Positions 28,900 through 36,979 of a stretch of DNA of 64,000 nt are shown piece after piece (position 1 is the stretch's first letter; each line of letters starts with the position of its first letter). Below the pieces are notes generated by a model, which was not told the origin of the DNA, ran no database searches, and was given only the letters and a program-made list of their open reading frames with translations. The position numbers and the translations under genes were made by a program. The stretch is from Methylocaldum szegediense. Its GTDB lineage: Bacteria > Pseudomonadota > Gammaproteobacteria > Methylococcales > Methylococcaceae. The stretch is taken from the NCBI RefSeq assembly GCF_949769195.1, contig NZ_OX458333.1, positions 2,604,001 through 2,668,000 on the forward strand, read 5' to 3'.

Positions 28900-29107
28900 A
28901 TCGAGAACCGGGCGCAAGCCGCTTACCGACGGCGTTCTTCAGGATCGAGGAATTACGGGAAGAAATCGGCGATTAAGTTACGGCAGTCTTCGAGGCTATG
29001 GCCAACGAATCTGGACCGGTGCGGAACGAGTTCTGCGGCGGCCGTTGGAACCCTCCTGAGCCGCACTCACCAGCAGGTAGTACCCCGAGATCAAAGTATT
29101 GCCGCCA

Positions 29108-29242
29108 TCAGCGAAGTGCGCGGAACAATTCACGAATGAAATGGCGGGCCGTATTCGCGCAGTCTTCACAACTCGATGTGACGTAGACGACTACGATAAC
29201 CACTACCACGGTGAAGGTGGCGAATACCCAAATGCGCGACAT
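29108..29242 (-). CDS. Possible 44-residue single-span membrane protein
   Basis: An ATG-initiated frame encodes MSRIWVFATFTVVVVIVVVY followed by VTSSCEDCANTARHFIRELF and RALR. The first 22 residues form an ideal membrane span; the soluble tail holds a CxxC pair and an amphipathic basic helix. Composition is unlike random translation, but there is no ribosome site before the ATG and the flanking 400 bases have no other gene. Reported as possible only. Confidence 0.35.
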   Translation of the reverse strand: MSRIWVFATFTVVVVIVVVYVTSSCEDCANTARHFIRELFRALR

Positions 29243-29314
29243 TACGATATCGATTGCTGAATAGTCTTGAGTTCAGAGTTTTGAAGCCAAAGGGTCATTG
29301 CTCAACCGTTTACA

Positions 29315-29690
29315 TTACGCGATGACCAACAGTTCCATGGAACAAGGTTGCTTCGCTTCGATCTTGAACCGCCATTGGAACAGGTGGCCGACCAACCCAT
29401 GGCGGCTATTGAAGCGCTGCGTATTGACGCCATTCAGCTGACGCATTCCTCCCGACGGATTGGCATCCGGCGTTTCTAGCGATGATTTGTTTTCTCGCAA
29501 TATGCGTGGCAACGCTGGTTGAAGCGAGTGCAGACTTCACCCAGTAGAGTCGCCCAATCTCTTCGGTCCTGGTCGTCACAAAACATAGCTTACCGGCGAT
29601 TGTCGCGCGATATGACGTGATAAAGCCCGCTTGCCATTTCGATTGCGGAGTGGTCTCGCTAGGCGGGGCTGTGTAGGACAGGAGCGCTGG
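29315..29690 (-). pseudogene. REP-associated tyrosine transposase (RAYT/Y1) remnant, copy 1
   Basis: Across three frames the minus strand reads PLR(N/I)..MASGLYHVISRDNRR, then AMFCDDQDREDWATLLGEV and CTRFNQRCHAYCE, then LETPDANPSGGMRQLNG and TQRFNSRHGLVGHLFQWRFK. This is the typical RAYT order: HVISR with the His of the HUH site region, RQ-rich middle and the GMRQLNGVYTQRFNRRHG-type motif before the catalytic Tyr region. The usual NHYHLL motif is damaged and the C-terminus is lost. The gene is broken by frameshifts and cannot be active. A 250-base part is repeated at 32.24-32.49 kb. Confidence 0.68.
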
Positions 29691-29777
29691 ATTGTAAGGC
29701 CTGACCCTTGTGTTTCGCGCACTTAGCTAAAGAAACTATCTCTACCCTCGTATCGCTCATGTCAGTCAGCCTCGAAC

Positions 29778-30194
29778 TCAGTTCGGATGTTCATCATATT
29801 CCGAAACCTCCCATCCGATGGATGCACAGGCGAAATAAAGATGTGAACGTCGGATGTCTTCAATGCCCTCCGGGACATCCGTATAAGGGTCGAAATCGAC
29901 AATCAACGATTGGCCAAACTGCACGATTCTGATACCGTCACTCAGCACTTGAATTTGTGAGTTCGCTTCTTCATTGATACAAAATTCCGAAACGTCTTTA
30001 AAACACATTCGAACATTGACCCACTCGGAGTCTCCAGTCTGTGACTGGTCGCGCGTGCCAACGACTATGCTGGCGCATCTAGATTGCCTGGATGAGCCCA
30101 TCTCCACGTCGATCTTCCATACTAAGGCGTCATAGAATTGATAAAAGCGTTCCAGGAAAAGGACTGCGTCAAGGGACGTCCAAATTGTATTCAT
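29778..30194 (-). CDS. Putative immunity protein of the second Rhs toxin tip
   Basis: The 138-residue protein begins three bases after the stop codon of the rhs C-terminal module, the usual place for a cognate immunity gene. It is acidic, with WTSLDAVLFLERFYQFYDAL at the start and LIVDFDPYTDVPEGIEDIRR near the end, and has no signal or membrane segment, so it should act in the cytoplasm. No named immunity family is recognised. It shares no visible similarity with the immunity candidate downstream of the full-length rhs gene, although the two toxin tips resemble each other. Assignment rests on position. Confidence 0.6.
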   Translation of the reverse strand: MNTIWTSLDAVLFLERFYQFYDALVWKIDVEMGSSRQSRCASIVVGTRDQSQTGDSEWVNVRMCFKDVSEFCINEEANSQIQVLSDGIRIVQFGQSLIVDFDPYTDVPEGIEDIRRSHLYFACASIGWEVSEYDEHPN

Positions 30195-30197
30195 GAT

Positions 30198-31412
30198 CTA
30201 TGTACCTATTGGTCGAGCTGGATTAACTCCGCTCGGTAGCTGCTGCCACTCAGGGGGTATGTTCGCAGGCGGAATGTGCGGTTTTCCCTTTCCATGTCCG
30301 GAGGAAGGATCGCCTGGTACCGGGAATACGTGACCATGTCCTGAGGGAGCACCCGGGCCGTGGTTCTTAAAATCCACATGCGCGACAACATTCCCGTTTG
30401 CGTCGTAAATTGCATTCTGAACAGCGTTTCCTGTTTTTGGGTCCATGTGAGTATAAATCGAATTCGGCGGTTGGCCTGATAATGGAGGCTTAGCGTGTCC
30501 AGACAGATGAGGCGAACCGTTGGTAATGGCCGCAGGCGCACGTGCAAACCTGCCCCTGGCATCTCTCCAGCGTCCTGCGGCGTCTCGCGTCACTGCCGGG
30601 CCGCAGGCCAATCCTAGGGGATCGGACCAGGAATTCGCGTTAGGAGCAAACTCGAAGATATTCGGCCCCGCATAGAGACGAAGCGGATCCGATGAAATGA
30701 ACTGTCCTATCGTCGGCGCGAAATACCGGTGTCGACTATAGTGAAACCCCGTCTCCCCATCCTCATACTGCCCCTGCAACCGAATCGGGTTATCGACATA
30801 GCCGACGTACAATCGCGCGATTTGCCCCCACGCTGTATAACTCGCCGCCCACAGGACTTCGCCCTTCGAGTCGGTCAGCCGGATCGGGCAGCCGTTGGGG
30901 TCGTTGTGGTAGTGCAGGAGGGTGTTCGGTCCGCTTCGGCCGCCGAGCAGCGCCAGGGGCTCGAAGGTCTCCGGGTAGTAGACCCATTCCCGGGCCATCC
31001 CTTTCGCCGGGACAACCGGATCGGTTGGGTCCTCGATCCAATCGCCAACCAGGGCGTCGCCGTCCCAGGCGAAGGCCGTGATCTGGTCGCCGCTACGCTT
31101 TTCGATTCGCCGCCCCAGGGGGTCGTAGCGATAGCGCGTGGAGACGCCTTCGAGCCGGCTTTCGATCAGCCGCTGGTTCGCATCCCACCGAAGGTGTAGG
31201 GCGCCGCGCCGGTCGTGGCGATCAATCAGATTGCCAGCGCGGTCGAAGCGATAAAAGACGTCTTCGTATTCGCCTTCCCGGGACCATTCGCCTTGGGCGT
31301 CCGGCGTCCCCGCTTGCGCGGCTTCGTGCTCGACGATCCGCGTCTTGAGCCGGTTCCCCGCGGGGTCGTTGAGGTAGTGCTTGACCTGCCCGTGCGGGTC
31401 GTATGGTATCAA
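30198..31412 (-). pseudogene. Orphan rhs C-terminal module with toxin tip
   Basis: The frame encodes about 270 residues nearly identical to the end of the full-length Rhs core (from DPHGQVK to GFHYSRHRY), the boundary motif SDPLGLACG, and a distinct tip. There is no PAAR or N-terminal region, the first codon is TTG without a ribosome site, and the DNA upstream switches abruptly to unrelated sequence near 31405. The tip carries YTHMDPKTGNAV, YDANGNVVAHVDF, HGPGAPSGHGHVF and GHGKGKPHIPP: a His-rich pattern resembling small polymorphic toxins of RNase type (Ntox24-like, tentative). It may be silent and serve as a recombination donor for tip exchange. Confidence 0.72.
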
Positions 31413-31415
31413 GCG

Positions 31416-31880
31416 TCATGTTTGCACTGGCGGCGACAAATTGGCGTCAAGTTCGCCGTAGTACAGTAACTTGTATATGCCGTCCTCGTTCATCTGATAG
31501 ATGCGTTCCTCCAGCGCTGCGATGAACCAGCGGTAGCTTGCATCAAAGATATAGAAGTCGCAGCCGACACCCCAGTGCAGACTACAAAGGAAATCGGCAA
31601 TCTCCTTAGTTCTGCACATATGTATATCTCGTTGGTACTTTTTTGCAGGCTTTCGCAACGGCCGTCCCACAAGGCAGAGAACATGTTTGTACCGTTGGAA
31701 TGCCTCTGTTTTGAGATATACGCAATCAACCAGTTCTGCATTCTCGAATTTCTCCCCCCATAGTGGAGGTGAAAGCCGAGGTAGGACTTCAGGAGCAAAT
31801 TGCTGAACGAAGCAACGCTGGAGGCGGTCGGCTAAGTCACTGTTTAGCCGACGACCTGGAATTCGCAAGTCTTCCATCAT
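31416..31880 (-). CDS. Orphan immunity-like protein inserted between rhs fragments
   Basis: The frame from MMEDLRIPGRRL encodes about 154 residues rich in aromatic and charged residues, including HWGVGCDFYIFDASYRWF and a C-terminal acidic stretch (NEDGIYKLLYYGELDAN). Size, composition and place inside a decayed rhs cassette suggest an immunity gene left from an earlier toxin; I recognise no family with certainty. No ribosome site is visible. An upstream in-frame ATG at 31910 lies within rhs-derived sequence and is probably accidental. Its flanks are rhs core sequence on both sides, with homology stopping near 31897 and 31405, so about 490 bases of foreign DNA replaced the rhs middle. Confidence 0.5.
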   Translation of the reverse strand: MMEDLRIPGRRLNSDLADRLQRCFVQQFAPEVLPRLSPPLWGEKFENAELVDCVYLKTEAFQRYKHVLCLVGRPLRKPAKKYQRDIHMCRTKEIADFLCSLHWGVGCDFYIFDASYRWFIAALEERIYQMNEDGIYKLLYYGELDANLSPPVQT

Positions 31881-31896
31881 GGTTCGAATACGTTTT

Positions 31897-32225
31897 GCCG
31901 ACCTCGTCATAGGTATTGCGGAGGGTGAACGTTTCGCCTTGCTTTTCTTCGATCAGGCGGCCGTCGAGATCGAACCGGCGTTCGATACGGATGTGCGAAT
32001 TGGCACAGCCAATCAGGTGGCCGTTGGCATCGTAAGCGAAGCTTTCGATCCAAGGCTTATCGCCGCCGTCCGGGTCCGGCAGCACCTTTTCGACAATGCG
32101 GCCGAGCGGGTCGGCTGCCGCGCTTGTTGGGCGCGATCAAGGTCACGCGGCTGAGTGAACGGTGAGGTGGCGTTCGTTGAACAGATCGGAGCAGTCGAAG
32201 CGGTCGTCGCATAAAGCCGGTTAGT
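31897..32225 (-). pseudogene. Scrambled rhs core remnant
   Basis: Two patches match the full-length rhs gene. One reads DDRFDCSDLFNERH (compare DYRFDYSDLLNERR in the intact protein), then in another frame LPDPDGGDKPWIESFAYDAN and RRFDLDGRLIEEKQGETFTL (intact copy at about 34.45-34.66 kb). The patches come from places about 0.9 kb apart in the intact gene, so an internal deletion has joined them. Frames are disrupted and no product is expected. Confidence 0.7.
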
Positions 32226-32237
32226 ACCTCACGTTCG

Positions 32238-32480
32238 CCAGATTGGCATCCGGCGTTTCCACCCATGATTCGTTATCTCACAATATGCGTGGCAACACCG
32301 GTCGAAGCGAGCGCAGACTTCACCCAGTAGAGTCGCCCCATCTCTTCGGTCCTGGTCGTCACAAAACATAGCTTACCGGCGATTCTCGCGCGATATGACG
32401 TGATAAAGCCCGCTTGCCATTTCGATGCGGAGTGGTCGTGCTATGCGTGGCCGTGTAGAACGAGAATGCTGGATTGCAAG
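32238..32480 (-). pseudogene. REP-associated tyrosine transposase remnant, copy 2
   Basis: The minus strand reads ARPLRIEMASGLYHVISREN followed by a stop, then AMFCDDQDRED and, after another shift, HAYCEITNH and ETPDANLA, matching the N-terminal half of the copy at 29.3-29.7 kb. Nucleotide similarity between the copies covers roughly 29456-29710 and 32239-32494. Both copies sit directly downstream of an rhs immunity gene, in the same orientation. Confidence 0.65.
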
Positions 32481-32504
32481 ATCTGACTCTTAAATCAGCG
32501 TGAA

Positions 32505-32957
32505 TCAGCGTGTGCGATGGTAAAACGTAATTGTGTAATCTATGCCATCTGCCTCGGCACTGGTCTCCACACAGAAATCGTGATCTGGATATGCCTGTTT
32601 CAACCGACAACGCCAACAACTTGAAATTACGGTTGCCAAGTACTCGAGATTCTCTGCTCCAAGCATTTTGAAAGAATAGGCTAGGTCGCAAAGGTGAACA
32701 TGATTTATTGCCCGTTCGATTTCCGTCAAATTTCCACCTAGGCTCGAACTCCAACTGTCGAAAACTGCTGGGGAAAAAGCGTCTGCAATAAATACCCCAC
32801 CACGGAAGGTCACCAATTCTGGCCATATTAGCTGACTGAATCCAATGGCTAGGCTTGCGTCCAGGTTGTGATACACATATCCCGTTATGTCCAGATCCGG
32901 ATTTGCTTTTTTCCAGATCTGGAAGTCTTCTAGTTCATCAAGATTAGGCTTGGTCAT
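32505..32957 (-). CDS. Putative immunity protein of the full-length Rhs toxin
   Basis: The 150-residue protein starts within the stop codon of rhs (ATGA overlap), so translation is coupled, as expected for toxin-immunity pairs. It has no signal or membrane segment. Visible features are FQIWKKANPDLDITGYVYHN, a Trp/Phe-rich middle, and a C-terminal strand pair around DFCVETSAEADGIDYTITFY. No named family is recognised. The role, neutralising the tip of the adjacent Rhs protein, is inferred from its position and overlap. Confidence 0.65.
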   Translation of the reverse strand: MTKPNLDELEDFQIWKKANPDLDITGYVYHNLDASLAIGFSQLIWPELVTFRGGVFIADAFSPAVFDSWSSSLGGNLTEIERAINHVHLCDLAYSFKMLGAENLEYLATVISSCWRCRLKQAYPDHDFCVETSAEADGIDYTITFYHRTR

Positions 32958-35900
32958 AAGATATCCTGTGGACCAGCTGGTCTTACCTTACGGTTTGGCC
33001 TAGGAAACACCTGTCCCGTTCTAGGATTAACATTGTGGACAAACTCAACAACGTGTGGAGTTGGTACACCACCATGAGCTGCACCGATGATGTCTACTCG
33101 CTTAAGCGGCAATCCTGCAACATCATAAACCTGAAAGTGTGTAATCGCCCCGGTAACCGGATCTGCTCGATAGAGTACCCTTTGGCCTGGAGTTACTGAG
33201 TCAGGAAAATGTCCGCGCACCCGTGTTGCCGCCACAAATCGGCCAGTTGCCTGGTCTCGGAAACGACCAACCCGTCTATCCAGGCACACTAAGCCAACGG
33301 GGTCGATCCATCCGATTGTGCTTGGAGCAAAACGGTATGTATTTGGGCCTGCTATAAGGCGCAATATATCCTGAGAAGCAAATTGCCCTGAATGGGACTC
33401 GTAATAACGATGCCTGTTGTAATGAAATCCCGTCTCCCCATCCTCATACTGCCCCTGCAACCGAATCGGGTTGTCGACATCGCCGACGTGCATCCGCGCG
33501 ATTTGCCCCCACGCCGTATAACTCGCCGCCCATAGGACTTCGCCCTTCGAGTCGGTCAGCCGGATCGGACAGCCGTTGGGGTCGTTGTGATAGTGCAGGA
33601 GGGTATTCGGTCCGCTTCGGCCGCCAAGAAGTGCTAAGGGCTCGAAGGTCTCCGGGTAATACACCCATTCCCGGGCTATCCCTTTCGCCGAAACAACGGG
33701 GTCGGTCGGATCCTCGATCCAATCGCCGACTAGAGCGTCGCCGTCCCAGACGAAGGTCGTCACTTTATCGCCGGTGCGCTTCTCGATTCGCCGGCCTAGG
33801 GGGTCGTAGCAATAGCGGGTGGAGACGCCTTCGAGCCGGCTTTCGATCAGCCGCTGGTTCGCATCCCACCGAAGGTGTAGGGCGCCGCGCCGGTCGTGGC
33901 GCTCGATCAGGTTGCCGGCACGGTCGAAGCGATAAAAGGCACCTTCATACTCGCCTTCCCGGGACCATTCGCCTTGGGCCTTTGCTGCTCCCACTTGTAC
34001 GGCTTCGTGCTCGACGATCCGCGTCTTGAGCCGGTCCCCCGCGGGGTCGTTGAGGTAGCGCTTGACCTGGCCGTGCGGGTCGAGGTGCTGGGTGATGCGG
34101 CCTACGGGATCGTAGACGTAGCGGTCGATCCCGTACTGGGCATCGCGTCGTTCGGTCAGGTTGCCGGCGGCATCGTAGTCGTAGGCAAGGTCGACGACGG
34201 TTTCCGCGTCGGTGCGGATGCGCTGGCGGGTCAGATAGCCATCGGCGCTGTAGTCGACCTCGCGGCGTAGATGAGGACTCAGTCGCTCACGGACGATCTG
34301 CCCGGCCGCATCGCGTTCGATCTGGATGGGGGTGTGGTCGTCGATGGCGATTTCGATCGCCTGGTCGAGGGCATCGTAGGCGTAACGGACGGCATGGGCG
34401 ATCGCCGTGTCGCCCCGCTTGAACTCGGTGTGGCGGGCGATCCGGTTGCCGACCTCGTCATAGGCATTGCGAAGGGTGAACGTTTCGCCTTGCTTTTCCT
34501 CGATCAGGCGGCCGTCGGGATCGAACCGGCGTTCGATACGGATGTGCGGATTGGCGCAGCCGATCAGGTTGCCATTGGCATCGTAGGCGAAGCGTTCGAT
34601 CCAGGGTTTATCGCCGCCGTCCGGGTCCGGGAGCGCCTTTTCGACAATGCGGCCGAGCGGGTCGGTGCGATAGTGAATCGCGCGGCCGAGCGGGTCGACG
34701 CTGCGCCGAAGATGCCCCGCCAGCGTGTAGTCGTAACGCCGCGACTGGCCCCAATAGTCCACTTCCTCGATGATGCGCCCGAGGGCGTCGCGCTCGAGCC
34801 GGTAGGTCTCGCCACGCTGGTTAGTGACGCCGATCAGCCGTTCTTCGGTATCGTAGTGGTACTGAACGGTATGGCCGTCGGGCTGGATACGCTTGGCGAT
34901 CTCGCCCTGGCCGAAGTACTCGAGCCGGGTTTCCGCGCCGTTTTCGTCCACATAGCGGGTCAGATTGTCCTCGGCATCGTAGCCGCAGTGCACCGTCGCA
35001 CCGGACGGCAGACGGACCGCCGTGAGCCGCCCCTTAGCGTCATAGCGATAGAGCGTCTTGCGCCCGAGCGGGTCGAGCTCGCCGATGAGGTTACCCAAGG
35101 GATCGTAAGCGAAACGCGTGACATGGCCCAGAGCATCCTTGATCCCAATAAGATTCCCAAATGCGTCGAAGCGAAGCTCGGTACGCGCACCGCGCGGGTT
35201 GGTGTAGGCAACGAGTTGCCCGTGGGCGTCGTACTCGTAGCGCGAGACATGGCCGAGCGGCGTTTTCTGCTCAATCAATAGGCCGCGCCGGTCCCAGGCT
35301 TGCTGCCAAACGCCGCCATTGGGGTCGGTGATGCGAACGGTCTTGTCGTTCTCGTCAAACTCGGTGGTGATCGCATGGCCGTCGGGGCGCGTGAGTTTGA
35401 GGAGGTTGCCGCGCTCGTCGTAAGTGTATTCGGTGCGGTGGCCATCCGGGTCCACCACCGCCGTGGTGCGGCCGGCGTCGTCATATTCGTAGATGGTCAT
35501 GCCGCCCAAAGGGTCGGTCTCGTTGATCGGTAAACCGCGCTCGTCCAGCTTGATCAACGTGACTTGCCCCAGCGAATCGGTGATGCGGCGTTCGTTAAGG
35601 AGGTCCGAGTAGTCGAAGCGGTAATCGTATAACCCGCCGTCGCCCCAGGCATGGATGACCCGCCAACTCCCGTCCGGAGCCTGCTCATAGGCGTAATGGA
35701 AAGACAGACCGTTGCGGTCGGTGTGACGAACCATGCGATGGGCGTCGTAGGCGAAGCGATAGGGCTCGCCCAGCGGGTCGATGACGGCGACCAGGTCTCC
35801 CGCCTCGTCGTATTGGTAGCGGACATAAGTGTGTTCGGTCCTGCTCGCGGGATCGTGGAGTGTCACCGCCGTCAGGCGGTCGTTTTCGAGGGTGAGCGTG

Positions 35901-36979
35901 AGACGCCGGCCCGCCGATTCGTTGATAGCAACAATCCGGCCGCCGCGGTACTCGAAGTCGAGGGCGTTTCCGCAGCGGTCCGAGAGGCGTCCGATCGGCC
36001 AGCACAGCCGCCCCCTAGGATCACGGCGGGCCAGCGATTTGGGGAAATGATAGATGCGGTCGTCCTTGGTGGTGACCCGATATTCGTCGCCGGTATCGAT
36101 CAGCCGCGCGCCGTCCATCAGCTCGAGCTCGGCGCCCTGCTCGCCCACCGCGGCCGGCAGCCGCTCGAAAGCGATCGGCCCGACTTCGGGTCCGTGCATC
36201 AGCACGCTGCCGTCCGTGCTGTCGTATTCGAGCCGAATATCGGCTGGGGTCTGCCAACCGATGCCGCACAGTCCGACAAAGTCGCCGGACGAGCCGTAGC
36301 TTCGCACCCAGCGCAGGGGAATGCGGCCCGGCAATTCGAAGTCCTGTTGCTCGACGGAAACTTCGCCGTTCAGGATGTTGACCGGCTCGGCGCGCAAGAC
36401 CGTGCATTTGAGAAAGCCGGGCTTCATGTTCTTGAACAGCTTTTGCCGGAACCGCTTGAACACCCCGGACTTGGCCAGCTTGCCCAGGGCCGCGAAACCA
36501 GCCTTGAACGCGAGCCCCATCATCGAGATGGTCGGGGGGCCGCCGACGAACACGGTGGTCGGGATCGCCAGGTTGAAGGTCGTGGGCAACACCATGATCC
36601 TCGGGCCGCCCTTTTTCCGCAGCCGGAACGGGCTGACCATGCCGGCGACCTGGCAGCCCAAGACCGGCAGGGAAATGTAAGAGAACGGATCACCGTCGGC
36701 GATCACTGTCGAGCTGCCCATGAACAGCTCGTCGTCGGTGTCCGGAAATTTCGGCGCAAACGGAAACCCCGGCGGAATGTGCACGACCATGCCGGCGGTG
36801 CCGGCGGTGGCGCGCTTCATGCCGCACACGGTCACGGTCGCGCCGATGATGGGGATGTAGTCGAAAGGGTCGAAGACGACGGAGATATGGGGGGTCGGCA
36901 GCGGAGTCGGTACCGGCGTCGTGCAGAGGTGGATATCCACCCCGAGCTGGGGATCGCCGTGCTTGGCTGCCGGCATCAT
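32954..36979 (-). CDS. PAAR-domain Rhs-family type VI secretion effector
   Basis: The 1341-residue protein starts with a PAAR-type segment (KHGDPQLGVDIHLC to GCQVAGMVSPF, about residues 6-115) that caps the VgrG spike, then a short helical region and a long array of YD/RHS repeats (YDxxGRxxxxxxPxG style) forming the cocoon. The core ends with YEDGETGFHYNRHRYYE and the self-cleavage boundary WIDPVGLVC (about residue 1226). The last 110 residues are the toxin tip: LYRADPVTGAITHF, YDVAGLPLKRVDI, HGGVPTPHVVEFVH and NPRTGQVFPRPNRK, resembling small RNase-type polymorphic toxins (Ntox24-like, tentative). It starts inside the stop codon of the linker gene, downstream of vgrG. Confidence 0.9.
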   Translation of the reverse strand: MMPAAKHGDPQLGVDIHLCTTPVPTPLPTPHISVVFDPFDYIPIIGATVTVCGMKRATAGTAGMVVHIPPGFPFAPKFPDTDDELFMGSSTVIADGDPFSYISLPVLGCQVAGMVSPFRLRKKGGPRIMVLPTTFNLAIPTTVFVGGPPTISMMGLAFKAGFAALGKLAKSGVFKRFRQKLFKNMKPGFLKCTVLRAEPVNILNGEVSVEQQDFELPGRIPLRWVRSYGSSGDFVGLCGIGWQTPADIRLEYDSTDGSVLMHGPEVGPIAFERLPAAVGEQGAELELMDGARLIDTGDEYRVTTKDDRIYHFPKSLARRDPRGRLCWPIGRLSDRCGNALDFEYRGGRIVAINESAGRRLTLTLENDRLTAVTLHDPASRTEHTYVRYQYDEAGDLVAVIDPLGEPYRFAYDAHRMVRHTDRNGLSFHYAYEQAPDGSWRVIHAWGDGGLYDYRFDYSDLLNERRITDSLGQVTLIKLDERGLPINETDPLGGMTIYEYDDAGRTTAVVDPDGHRTEYTYDERGNLLKLTRPDGHAITTEFDENDKTVRITDPNGGVWQQAWDRRGLLIEQKTPLGHVSRYEYDAHGQLVAYTNPRGARTELRFDAFGNLIGIKDALGHVTRFAYDPLGNLIGELDPLGRKTLYRYDAKGRLTAVRLPSGATVHCGYDAEDNLTRYVDENGAETRLEYFGQGEIAKRIQPDGHTVQYHYDTEERLIGVTNQRGETYRLERDALGRIIEEVDYWGQSRRYDYTLAGHLRRSVDPLGRAIHYRTDPLGRIVEKALPDPDGGDKPWIERFAYDANGNLIGCANPHIRIERRFDPDGRLIEEKQGETFTLRNAYDEVGNRIARHTEFKRGDTAIAHAVRYAYDALDQAIEIAIDDHTPIQIERDAAGQIVRERLSPHLRREVDYSADGYLTRQRIRTDAETVVDLAYDYDAAGNLTERRDAQYGIDRYVYDPVGRITQHLDPHGQVKRYLNDPAGDRLKTRIVEHEAVQVGAAKAQGEWSREGEYEGAFYRFDRAGNLIERHDRRGALHLRWDANQRLIESRLEGVSTRYCYDPLGRRIEKRTGDKVTTFVWDGDALVGDWIEDPTDPVVSAKGIAREWVYYPETFEPLALLGGRSGPNTLLHYHNDPNGCPIRLTDSKGEVLWAASYTAWGQIARMHVGDVDNPIRLQGQYEDGETGFHYNRHRYYESHSGQFASQDILRLIAGPNTYRFAPSTIGWIDPVGLVCLDRRVGRFRDQATGRFVAATRVRGHFPDSVTPGQRVLYRADPVTGAITHFQVYDVAGLPLKRVDIIGAAHGGVPTPHVVEFVHNVNPRTGQVFPRPNRKVRPAGPQDIL

